From: Cristatella mucedo
Lineage: Eukaryota > Bryozoa > Phylactolaemata > Cristatellidae
Reading direction: 5' to 3'
NCBI GenBank assembly: GCA_009760855.2
Contig: WPIO01000146.1
Span: forward strand, 374,001-438,000
DNA length: 64,000 nucleotides
How positions within the stretch are numbered: the first letter of the stretch is position 1; each line of letters begins with the position of its first letter. The notes beneath the pieces are model-generated. The model had not been told where the DNA came from. It searched no databases and worked only from the letters and a program-made list of their open reading frames with translations. The position numbers and the translations under genes are program-made. This document shows positions 42,741-51,893 of the stretch, piece after piece.

Positions 42741-43892
42741 ATGCTGTCGGGTCTGACTCCCCAGATATTAAGGGCTCAGCCGAAAAGTTTTCAGCCTTCT
42801 TTACTGGAAAAAATTGTGCATATTCGTGCCTCTATTAAGCCCCCTCCGACCAAAGCAATCACCGTTCCTCAACCTGTGACCTTTCCTAAAAGGTTCTCGT
42901 ATGTTTCTGCCTGTGATGTGGCTGCCTTAATAAGGTCTAACAAAAAGAGCTCGTCTCCTGAAGAACCTATACCTTCATCTCTGTGGTCATCACTTGCAGA
43001 CCAACTTAGCCCTGCCATCACCAAGGTTTTTCATGCTTCTTTGGGAAAAGGGGTCGTCCCCAAGTCCTTCAAATCGGCAATCGTTAGACCTATTCTTAAA
43101 ATGCCTGGATTAGACACAGAGGAGCTAGCAAACTATCGTCCAGTTGCCCTTCTCCCGTTCTTATCAAAGATTCGTGAAACAATTGTTGCTAAGCAGCTAG
43201 TCGAGCATAATGAAAATAACGGGATGTCAGAAACATTTCAATCAGGATTCAAGAGGCAGCACTCAACTGAAACTGCTCTCCTCCGTGTTAACAAAGACGT
43301 TCTACGTGGCAACGACGACGGGAATATCACTGCCTTAGCTCTGCTACATCTGTCTGCTGCCTTCCACACCATTGATCATGAAGTTCTGCTTGAACGATTG
43401 AGAACAACGATCGGTCTGGCAGACGAAGCACTGGCGTGGTTTAAATCCTACTTGTCTGATCGTGTTCAATCCGTGTCGTGTGGTGGTCAGGTCTCAGACA
43501 TGATAAGGGTCACCTGTGGAGTCACTTAAGGGTCTGTACTTGGTTCCTTGCTGTTCTCCATTTATACGCAACCTCTGCGAAAAGTGATTAAGGCCCATGG
43601 AATAGGATATCACTTCTATGCTGACAATACTCAGTTGTATTTGCCATTTAAAACGTTGGAATCTGCTGCAGCAACTGAGAAACTGAGTGCTTGCCTTGCC
43701 GATATTCGATCATGGATGTCGGAAAACTTCCTGAAATTAAATGACGATAAAACTGATCTGCTTCTCATAGAACACCCTAAGCGTGTGGCTGAATTAAAAG
43801 GCTTTGCTCTTCTAATAGGTGATGCTATTGTGCGACCTTCACCACGTGCTCGTAATCTAGGTGTTGTGTTCGACAGCTGCCTCAATTTCTAA
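42741..43892 (+). pseudogene. LINE-A reverse transcriptase (disrupted)
   Basis: RT frame 42741-43529 with FKSAIVRPILKMPGLDTEEL, YRPVALLPFLSKI, SGFKRQHSTETALLRVNKDV, LLHLSAAFHTIDHEVLLERL and ending in CGVT then stop where the intact family has CGVPQGSVLG. The next frame (43548-43892) carries [14 protein letters not shown]: the second catalytic Asp of the YADD box is Asn. As in the minus-strand copy, LLHLSAAF replaces LLDLSAAF, suggesting both derive from one subfamily. It starts in the same overlapping arrangement with the linker frame as the copy at 20.4-21.7 kb. Confidence 0.85.
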
Positions 43893-44990
43893 AGGTTCAT
43901 TCAGAAGACTGCCTCTACAGCTAGCCATCACATCCGATCCCTATCCAAGATTAGAAGCTGTCTCCCACTGTGGTTTATAAAAAATTGAACTAGCTCTTCA
44001 GTTCTGTCCCGGCTTGATTATTGTAATTCCCTTTTGTCTGGGCTACCAAAGAAAGCTATAATGCCACTACAGCGGACTATGAATATGGCTGCAAGGCTGG
44101 TCGTCAAGTCCCAGCGGTTTGAACACGTGTCACCTTTGCTGGAAGAGCTAGGATGGTTGCCGGTTTAGCAAAGGATACAGAGCAAAGTTCTTACGCTGAC
44201 CCACAAGGCCCGCCATGGCTTAGCTCCTTCATACCTAGCTGAACTGCTGCATCAGTTTCAGCCTTTTCGTGTGCTCAGGTCCTGTGTGGACAATAAATTA
44301 GCTGTCCCATTCCTCCGCTTAAAGACAGTTGGCGGCAGAAGCTTTAGCTGTGCATGTCCTAGACTGTGGAACTCGCTTCCACAAATCCTATGCAACGACA
44401 TCTACTCTCCAACTGCCGACAATGACACATCTTTTTCAGCGGTCCTGAACGGTTACTTCTACGCTACTCACTACCTCAACTGGTCTCCTAAATCTGTTAT
44501 GCTTCCCACTTTCTTTTTGTTGTGTGAGACGAAGTCTGTTGGCTACCGAATGCGCACCGAAAGCCGCTTAGGTGTGAGTGGGCTATACAAAACTCTCCTG
44601 CATAACACCCACATGGTCTTTATGACTTTGTGAAGTTACTGACGGAGATATATTAACTCTGGCCGGACTTCTGGTCATCTTTGTTTTTCCAGTAAGATTC
44701 TCGCCAAAAACCTAGTGTTTATTCGAATTCCTTGGAGAATTCTCCTCTTTAATACTTGCTTTGTATGTAAAGTCTGGCAATGAGAATGGCTATTTTCATG
44801 GGTAATTAGTTGTTTCAGGTTTCCCCAACTGGCTAAACCCATTCGGAAGTTCAGATGACGAACACAAATTTTGAGTGGGCACAGGTAAGAGAAAAAAACG
44901 GAAGCAATATTTCGCATCTTATATCGGAAAGTAGACAAATTAGTTTCTGCTAAAATGAGAAATTTGCCTCGAACCGGAACGTGCTCATTT

Positions 44991-45310
44991 CTTGACCGCC
45001 TTTACCAGCAATTAGGCTTCCTTTGTTTTGGAACAGGCTTCATAATAGCAGTCGTAGTTAAGTTTAAAGTTGCTACTGAATGACGAGTAGAACCAATGTT
45101 GGGGAAGCTTCACGTTGCCAATATTATTCAGGGCCAGCTCTTCGAAAATGCCTTGACCGCCTTTACCAGCAAGTGGACCTCCTTTGCATTGAAACAGAAT
45201 TGATACTCGCAGTCGTAGTCGGGTTTAAGGTTGCTGCTGAATGACGAGTACAACCCATATTGGGGACAGTTCACGTTGCCAATATTTTTCAGGGCCAGCA
45301 GTTCGAAAAA
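44991..45310. repeat. Two tandem ~160-bp units with a conserved minus-strand peptide
   Basis: Units 44991-45151 and 45152-45310, starting CTTGACCGCCTTTACCAGCAA and ending GGGCCAGC(T/A)(C/G)TTCGAAAA. Read on the minus strand, unit 2 is fully open: FELLALKNIGNVNCPQYGLY, then SSFSSNLKPDYDCEYQFCF and NAKEVHLLVKAVK. Unit 1 gives the same pattern with one stop. The unit length (161) is not a multiple of three, so the frame shifts between units. The N-x-x-Y-D-C-x-Y pattern faintly recalls CUB-type domains, but I cannot assign it. Confidence 0.7.
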
Positions 45311-45422
45311 ATTGCAGTAAATTATATACGTTCGTTTAAGGTGGTGCTTGCTCCCCGTGGTCTAAACGGTGACTGCCTTCATCTTTACAGAGTAAAGCTT
45401 CGTTTTTCAGGAAGGTTTAACC

Positions 45423-45647
45423 TTGCAAAATGTATGTTTCTCTAGCGCTCTCATGCTTTCAGCCTACACTCTTTTCATCCTCCTCGATGTTCTAGTAATA
45501 GTCTCCGTTCACCGTACTCCTGTCTTTATCAAACTGTTCTTATTTGTTCCCTCAGTGATTGTCAATGTGTCCCCAGTGTTGTTCTGCGGTTCCACTGTAC
45601 TTATGCTTTGCCTTATTGAGAAACCTTCCGACACGTTGCTAGAATAG
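45423..45647 (+). other. Hydrophobic open segment, possible membrane-protein exon
   Basis: 75 codons with two hydrophobic stretches: SAYTLFILLDVLVIVSV, then (after HRTPV) a segment including LFLFVPSVIVNVSPVLF and TVLMLCLI. Upstream TTTACAG and TTTTTCAG could act as acceptors. No family is recognised and no consensus donor follows closely. It could equally be chance. Confidence 0.25.
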
Positions 45648-46497
45648 TTTCTTTCTTTATTTTCCGAATTTTTTTGTTCTATGTGCTGCAAACCACTCGC
45701 CTCCTTTCTTCCCACGCGTTTTGAAAACACATCAGGGTGACCGAAACATACAAGATTAAATACTGGCTATAGTAAACATGCCGTTTACTGTGGCTAATTG
45801 AACACTGACCTTAAAACCACTGAATCCGTGCTTGGATGGAAGAGATTGAGCCTCAGCTGAGCTTGATACAAATTGACAAAAAAGCTTGGGATGACCGGAA
45901 GTGCGTTGCCGTCTACATGCTGGCGTTAGCAGACAAAGCAAAATTGTCTTTAAGTAGGATACAATCTAAAATACTCAATGCGCACAGTGCCTCTAATTAG
46001 GATGAAATCTAAAATTAGCACTCTCATTATTCACTTTCTCAAATTTGCTGATTTGGCGACGAACATTCAGTGTGAGCGGGTAGCACTATCCGGTCAACCA
46101 CACTGCATGGACAGCATGAGCTCTGGCATGAGTACCTGGCTGGCCCAGCCGGCTAAGCCTAGCTTGGTCTTATTATGTAAACAAGCTTTACAAACTCAGC
46201 TAATATTCAAGGCCATTTATGGAGAAACCTGCCTAAAATAAAGATTTGTATTCTCACATGAAACAGTTCTAAGCAAATATGCACAATATATTCTGTTTTA
46301 TCAGACGCCTTGATTTAGCATCTGGAAAGACCTGCCCGCCTTCCCGCCCTTGCTACGCAACTGATAATATTCATTTTAGGTCCACTGCTGCAATAATGCC
46401 ACTGCTCTGCCAAATTACTAAAGCTGAAGGATACTCTTAAGCAAAACTGCCTCTGACGATCACCTTGTGACGGCCCGCAAATCTAGCCCATAGTTTA

Positions 46498-46690
46498 AAT
46501 AGTAAATAAAATAAATCCTAGCTGATTAAACAGCCTCTTTTTTGTATAGCAACAGAAGAGCCTTTACGGCTATCACCACCGCTTGCAGTGGCGATAAAGA
46601 ATCGCCCACTGCAGTATTCGAACCCACGATCTCGGGACCGAGGTCGTGAAAGCAACCGCCTTACCTAGTGTGCCACCACGGCTCACCCTG
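46498..46690 (-). mobile_element. SINE-D, most complete copy
   Basis: On the minus strand: GGTGAGCCGTGGTGGCACACTAGGTAAGGCG (A-box region), GTCCCGAGATCGTGGGTTCGAATACTGCAGTGGGCGATTC (B-box region), TTTATCGCCACTGCAAGC, GCCGTAAAGGCTC, TATACAAAAAAGAGGCTGTTTAATCAGCTAGGAT. It serves as reference for the other copies. Confidence 0.85.
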
Positions 46691-46904
46691 TCCGGCTGAG
46701 GCGACAGCCACATGGTCAGCAGGCCTGCTTCATTAGCCCATAACCGATTGCACTCACCCGCCCTACGTGCAGCCTTCTACTTCGTCAGTACGTTGTCTCG
46801 CTATCCTGGTTTGCTATTAACAGGATTCACAGAACATGGCCAAGTTAACCTCAGCTGAAGCGTGGAAAAAGCTATGGCGAAACAGGAAAGGGGAGGATCT
46901 GATT

Positions 46905-46960
46905 GATCACTCCTCGAGGATCACTGCCGGTCTCCAGGCAGTGATCCTCGAGGAGTAATC
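46905..46960. repeat. Near-perfect 24-bp inverted repeat with 8-nt loop
   Basis: Left arm 46905-46928 (GATCACTCCTCGAGGATCACTGCC) pairs with right arm 46937-46960 with a single mismatch; the loop is GGTCTCCA. The 20 bp nearest the loop pair perfectly, and the arms contain a CCTCGAGG palindrome. It is not part of any repeat family seen here. Confidence 0.9.
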
Positions 46961-47234
46961 AAAATTGATAAGTAACTAATTTTTGCTCTACCTGATCAGT
47001 CGTACTCTGCTTCTCTTTAGGTATAACAAAAACACTGATAGCTATGGAAGTAAGCTTGATGTACAGGTGACATAACTAACCCAAGACTGATAGGATCGTG
47101 GATCGGTAAAGGTCATGGGTAGGCCATTGTTTTTTAACTCCTTGCAAACTAAACCTCCATATATGCATAGAAAATCATCTGAATTAGTGTATACTTAAAG
47201 AGATACTACAGTCAAAGTAAAAGGTGAAACAAAT

Positions 47235-47410
47235 ACTGAGGTTTTTTGGATCAAACAGCATCATTTAAATAGCCACAGAAGAGCCCTAGCGGCAGGCACC
47301 CTGCTTGAAGTAGCCACTATTTGATTGACTCAGGGAATGCTTGAACACGAAATCTGTCTCGTGAAGTGGGTGCACCTGACTGATAGGCTTACACCAAATA
47401 ACGAGTTATT
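47235..47410 (-). mobile_element. SINE-D, very degenerate
   Basis: ATCAAACAGCATC...AGCCACAGAAGAGCCCTAGCGGCAGGCACC matches the SINE-D 3' half in reverse; GAACACGAAATCTG...GTGGGTGCACCTGACTGATAGGCTTACAC follows the tRNA-like half loosely. Old copy. Confidence 0.45.
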
Positions 47411-47689
47411 CTTTAGAATAGAGCACAATGCTACTCCATGACATCAAACCGTAAGCAATTTATTGTAAACCACTTTTTAACATGCACTATATTTATGTGG
47501 CTTGTTGTTGGCAGTTTGTGGAGTTTTCCAGACCTTGTCATACAATTATATTTAACATTTAAGCAGGCATGTTGGCTCGAACTGCCTGGGTAAAGGTTGA
47601 GCCTTTTTCCTGAATCCTGACGACAGCTTCTAGGATAAGAGGCTGAAAGTATTAATGTGCATTAAATCATCGCTTTTCTTCATATTCAG

Positions 47690-48135
47690 CTGCATGCTCC
47701 TTGGGTCATGGGTTGCTGAAACGTTCTGGAATTATTTGCACAATCTTGTAAGGAAAAAATATTAATGCTTGTAATAACTGTACCTTTTGTATGGCTCCAT
47801 CTGTCCATTTGCTTACAACTGATGGGTTTGTCTAAAGAAAGGTCACCTTGGAGCTCGAAACCTATATTCTGTGCAGATTCTACGGGTGATACGCTGACAG
47901 AGCTAATTTTGAGCATTAGCCTTTCAAATTTCGGAAAGACATCTGGTTGACCGATAACTAGTAAGTTAGTTTTATCATCATTCGAATTAAGAAAATTAGC
48001 TGACAAGAATGCGTGGATGTCATTAATGAAAAGAGCAAGAGAGTTGACAGACTTAGACGTGATGGGGACTGGGAGGTACCAAATTAAATATACAAACGAG
48101 TGCCATCCACTTTAAAATTAAAACCCAGATTTTGT
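47690..48135 (-). mobile_element. LINE-B internal fragment
   Basis: Segment after the catalytic box in reverse: minus-strand SANFLNSNDDKTNLLVIGQP then ISSVSVSPVESAQNIGFELQ and GDLSLDKPIS (47750-48006), and upstream a GTGCCATCCAC...AAACCCAGATTTTG block shared with 23170-23200. No 3' tail; it directly adjoins another LINE-B copy whose tail starts at 48145. Confidence 0.75.
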
Positions 48136-48144
48136 TTGAAAATA

Positions 48145-49160
48145 ATATTATTAATAATAATACTACACTTGATAAAGCGCCATCAGAGAACTCAATCTCG
48201 TTTTAGATGCTTTATATTTTCTGAACGTAAACACGATCAAGTTGTGACTGGTATCACGCTTGATAAATAACGGGAATAACATTAATAATATTATAATAAT
48301 AATATTGCACTAAAAATTAAACGTTAAAAAAATAACATGATTAGGTGTGACACACACAGGGCCAGCATGCAAGTATGGCTAGTGGTGGTATACAAAAATG
48401 TGAGCATTCCAAAGTACATACAGGACGAATCGCAGGGACCAGCGAAATGCTGTCACAAATAGGGCGCTGTTTTCATTAATAATATAATTAATTCAGGCGC
48501 TTCACATATTCCTCGGGGCTCGAGCCCACGACCTCAGTCAGACCTTGGTCGGTGCGAGCACCTTAACCGCTAGACCAAACCAGCTCGGTGTTTCACTTTA
48601 AAAGTATCTAAGTCAGGGGACGTCGCGATGGAAGTCGGGTGTGATTTCCAGGCTTTGGGAGCATACGAACTGAAGGCACGGTCCTCGAAGGACTTGACGT
48701 TTGTATGATTGCAGGTAAACAGTTAGATACCGAAAAGCCGGCCGTAAGACGTTTCACCCGGTGGAGCAGTAGATCTGTTAGGTAGGCTGGAGCAAAAGAA
48801 CGAAGGGACTTTTAAGTGAGCGATAAAACGTTGAATTTGATGTATTACTGTACTGGTAGTCAGTGCATGTCGGCGAGAAGTGGTTGGACGAGTCAAAAAC
48901 GAGGCTCACGACGGACAATCCAAGCCGGTGGGGTTTGCACCAACTGGAAGTGAATGATTAGAAATGACATCACATCGGCCTACGGTAGAGTATCAACCTT
49001 TAAATCAACTTAACCAAGCGCTGGCACTGAGGTACCCCACATTTCAGGGTTTCATCGAATGATATCAAAATCCTAGAGTATCCCACTGAGATCGGACCTG
49101 AACCACTACAGAGCCGTGCCAGTCACGCCCACGCGAGATGAGATGGGCATGCACTGAATA
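48145..49160 (-). mobile_element. LINE-B copy with internal deletion and a nested SINE-C
   Basis: A (AATAAT) tail and hairpin GCGCCATCAGAGAACTCAATCTCGTTTTAGATGC at the left, then 3' UTR (GGGCCAGCATGCAAGTATGG, GGACGAATCGCAGGGACC), a SINE-C interruption at 48478-48589, then the C-terminal coding region (CAGGCTTTGGGAGCATACGAACT, GTAGATCTGTTAGGTAGGCTGGAG, GTGCATGTCGGCGAGAAGTGG). After a deletion it ends with RT sequence (ACCCCACATTTCAGGGTTTC ... GAGATGAGATG). The order of events is LINE-B first, SINE-C later. Confidence 0.8.
48478..48589 (-). mobile_element. SINE-C nested in LINE-B
   Basis: AGGCGCTTCACATATTCCTCGGGGCTCGAGCCCACGACC...CTTGGTCGGTGCGAGCACCTTAACCGCTAGACCAAACCAGCTCGG. Head half complete; the distal arm of the terminal hairpin is lost, leaving only AGGCGCTTCAC after an AT-rich run. 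Confidence 0.8.
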
Positions 49161-49664
49161 ATGCAAAAGTTAACCAATCATGTAGAAGGTGCACGAGCAA
49201 ACATATTCATTGGGATCAGAGAGAGAGAGAGAGAGAGCTTAGCGGAACGGGATGAGTCTTCTATTTCGTTTTCAATGGCATTTAAAGAAGTGGCTAAAAG
49301 AAAGCTCAATGGGGTTTAGCACTAATTACCTTAACTCTAACTAAAGCCTAATAAACAGCTCGAAGGCTTTCCATCGACCAGCTGAATCCGTCGCTACAGC
49401 AGCACTCTGTGTTGGATCAACCGAAGTGTGCCACAAAAGTAATATAATTTCCTGGTTGTTTGCTGTGCTGCGTTTAATCTTCTCCGCAGCTAAATACTTT
49501 TTATCACTTGTTATTGCCGGCTATCCTATGCAAGGCCAAGAAGAACACGCTAACGCTTCTGCAGGCAGGGAAGAATGTGTACTGCATAGGATATAGAATG
49601 CCAAGAATGTGTACTGCCTAGGAGATATCATGCTTTTACTTTGCTTGGGCCTGCCCCAAACACT
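49161..49664. other. Unassigned, with (AG)10 and a 32-bp tandem pair
   Basis: An AG dinucleotide run covers 49218-49237. At 49571-49633 a ~32-bp unit (AAGAATGTGTACTGCATAGGATATAGAATGCC) is repeated once with few changes. No gene recognised. Confidence 0.6.
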
Positions 49665-49790
49665 CAGGACTCACCAGCAGCTGGCCACTTAAGGGCATCT
49701 TTTGTAGAAATAGCAAAGCGCCTAAGAAGAGATCGAGTTCTCTGATCACGCTTTATCAAGTGCATCATTGTTATTATTATCAATATTGCA
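49665..49790 (+). mobile_element. LINE-B tail fragment
   Basis: AGCAAAGCGCCTAAGAAGAGATCGAGTTCTCTGATCACGCTTTATCAAGTGCATCATTGTTATTATTATC: full hairpin and (ATT)n-like tail with about 30 bp of upstream UTR. The next LINE-B fragment begins right after it in the same orientation. Confidence 0.75.
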
Positions 49791-49794
49791 TATA

Positions 49795-50335
49795 TTCAAA
49801 TCGACTTTGGCTGGGTCCCAGTAAAGCTTCATAGACTTCAAAATTTTGTCATTCACTTTCAGGTTCCGTCTATATTTGGCTCCAAGCTCCTCCATGTTGT
49901 CAATCGTACCACTTCCTTTTTGAACTATTAACCGTTTACCTTTACCTTGTACAAATATGAAATCCTTCGGGGATCGTGCCTTTTGTGCGTAGGCTTCCAA
50001 AGCTCACCCCCGAGTTGCGTCAAAAGATTCCTGACTTGACAACCTTATAAGAACAAAAATGAAATAATGTTTCACATTATGTAATGATTCTGTGTTCGTG
50101 GCCCTTAAAGTGCTTAAGTGTGCTGACACTTTACATGCTGCCACTAACCATATCTGCATGCATACCGTGTGCAAATCATTCCAACTGAAGTTACGCTTGC
50201 TGTCATTAAGCTTGCTGCTACTTAACATTTGATCGTGGTTCCTTTGCAGCGAATGGGAAGTGACTGTAAAAATATTGAGTTCTTTGAGGGTGCTACGTTA
50301 TATTTGTTATTCTGCATTTTATTGTTGTTACGTCG
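49795..50335 (+). mobile_element. LINE-B 3' end, diverged
   Basis: From the LPVKQRIDFKV codons (GGTCCCAGTAAAGCTTCATAGACTTCAAAATTTTG) through the C-terminal coding region, GTGCTTAAGTGTGCTGACACT 3' UTR and a modified hairpin (GACTGTAAAAATATTGAGTTCTTTGAGGGTGC) to a T-rich tail. No long open frame. Confidence 0.75.
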
Positions 50336-50762
50336 TATCAACGGTAGCAGAATTAAGGACGGCTGCTTCTTGGCATAAGTCGCAACAGTTTCATAAGATG
50401 ACGATGATGGGAAAATTATACAGTATATAAATACATAAATAACATGAGCTAACGTATGCATAAGTTGTGTTAACTAGTAACGGAGCTTAGCATCCATTGA
50501 ATTATGATTGGTTACAGGTAGTCAGAAAGTCACAGGTAGTTACAGGTAGTCAGGCAAGCGTAATTGCCATTTCTTTTCTCCAGGTGAGCAGTAACCAGTA
50601 AGTAAATTCTGCTTTGACAGGATAGGAGTATGCTTTACCGGTGTCTTTGCTTGAACTTGGTATACCATTGTCAGTAACAATGTGTGCCGCTAGTTGAAAT
50701 TATTGCAGTCATGACTCAATTTTCACTATAGCGAGAATTAATCGTATTTTCTTTCGTTATAG
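50336..50762. other. Unassigned, ending in a splice-acceptor-like tract
   Basis: Contains three to four imperfect copies of ACAGGTAGTCAG/ACAGGTAGTTAC at 50514-50552. Its last bases, TCGTATTTTCTTTCGTTATAG, form a pyrimidine tract with AG at 50761-50762. Confidence 0.5.
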
Positions 50763-50941
50763 TAGGTGAAAAAGTCGAGATGAAAGAAAAAATCTCGCGT
50801 GAGCCCACACTGCGTAGTCAAACTCCCGTAAGCGAATATGCTTCACTTGAACCAACGCGTGGAAATGAATACGACTCCCTACATTTTGTGGATCCAACAT
50901 ATCAAGTTCCTGGTGTCACATCTGCCGGTAGTGTCGCATAG
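50763..50941 (+). CDS. Terminal exon: cytoplasmic tail with an ITAM
   Basis: Fully open after a good acceptor. With two bases completing a phase-1 codon the frame reads GEKVEMKEKISREPTLRSQT, then PVSEYASLEPTRGNEYDSL, then HFVDPTYQVPGVTSAGSVA and TAG (50939-50941). Two YxxL motifs, Tyr at 50837 and 50870, are eleven residues apart: YxxL-x7-YxxL, the consensus of an immunoreceptor tyrosine-based activation motif. A third Tyr (50900) lies in YQVP, a plausible SH2-binding site. Acidic residues precede both tyrosines (SEY, NEY). AATAAA follows 59 bp after the stop. By analogy, phosphorylation by Src-family kinases would recruit tandem-SH2 kinases. The upstream partner is inferred to be the Ig/TM exons at 30.1-30.65 kb, because the phases match. 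Confidence 0.6.
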
Positions 50942-50999
50942 CTTGATCCATGTGTGAAGACTGGTTACCCCGGAGAAGTACCTACCAGGTGAATTGATT

Positions 51000-51005
51000 A
51001 ATAAA
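51000..51005 (+). promoter_or_regulatory. Poly(A) signal AATAAA
   Basis: AATAAA 59 bp downstream of the TAG of the ITAM exon, in a position fitting a short 3' UTR. A/T-rich hexamers are common, so the support is its location. Confidence 0.5.
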
Positions 51006-51019
51006 AGCCATTAGGTCTT

Positions 51020-51893
51020 TGCTATCTTTGCTTTTTGAGCAATAGGAATAGCAAAAGATGTTTTTCAAGTAGCTTACACTTTCGCCTTGCCCAGGGAGTG
51101 ACCGATCACCGATGAACGCGAAGAGCTAAAAAACTGCTAACGATGAGCGTGTTTCTGTAGATAAGGCCATTAGGCTCTGTTGCCAACTTGGCTGCATGGC
51201 CAATAAACACCAGCTGTTTCCGACCTTAGAGTGCGGAGTGGCTGAATTGTACTCGCCATGAATATCATAAGCTTTTTGAATCATTTGATTTTTCCGTCTT
51301 GCATCTATAATGCTTCAGTAGTAGATGCTTCTTTAGGAATGTTTCACCACGATTTTGGACCGTCCAAGAATTTTGGATGACTGAACGAAGACGAAACAGA
51401 TGACCTTTATTGTGAAGGATATCGTAGAAGAAGTGATTGACGAAACCATAGATGCATTTATCAAGAGTCCCTGACGCTGGGATGCTCAAACCTATTTGAA
51501 TAGGAATAAATTAATGGTTCGGAGATTCATAAATTCCCTCAAATGAAGGCTTAAATGTATTTTTAGCTGGCGACAACATCAGTGAAGTAAATGAGGCTCT
51601 GCGGCGAGTCCATATCTGAGTTTCTTCGTATCGAATCAGATCATGGGGCGGTCGGACTTACTGTAAATTCTCTAGATTTACATAACGGAGGCCATCTCCC
51701 TAGTGAAAGCTATTTTCTCGTGACCAATCTGAATAAGGAGCTGTGCAGCACCTAAAGTAAGCACAACCAATTGAGTGATCGATTACGTAAGCTTTCTAAA
51801 AGAAGCAATGTAGAAGCATAACAAAGGGGAGGCAGCAGAAAAATGAACCTCGCTAAACCTTCTTCAGAGTTAGGCTGTACTCGTGGATTACTT
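51020..51893. other. Unassigned, one small open segment
   Basis: Plus frame 51591-51755 (54 codons) reads VGLTVNSLDLHNGGHLPSES then YFLVTNLNKELCST, with a protein-like composition resembling an extracellular beta-sandwich segment, but no domain is recognised. The minus frame 51265-51489 is unrecognised. No repeat landmark. Confidence 0.35.

Larger units (their letters stand above)
41985..44656 (+). mobile_element. LINE-A, longest copy
   Basis: 2.67 kb, from inside the endonuclease to the 3' end (GTGAAGTTACTGACGGAGATATATT). Order: C-terminal half of APE endonuclease (to ~42300), linker (42340-42838), RT (42741-43890 in two frames), C-terminal region (to ~44600), 3' UTR. Stops interrupt the linker (CAA to TAA at about 42498), the post-GVPQ position (43527) and the C-terminal part (43892). 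It is a 5'-truncated dead copy, but the only one here that retains part of the endonuclease. Confidence 0.9.
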
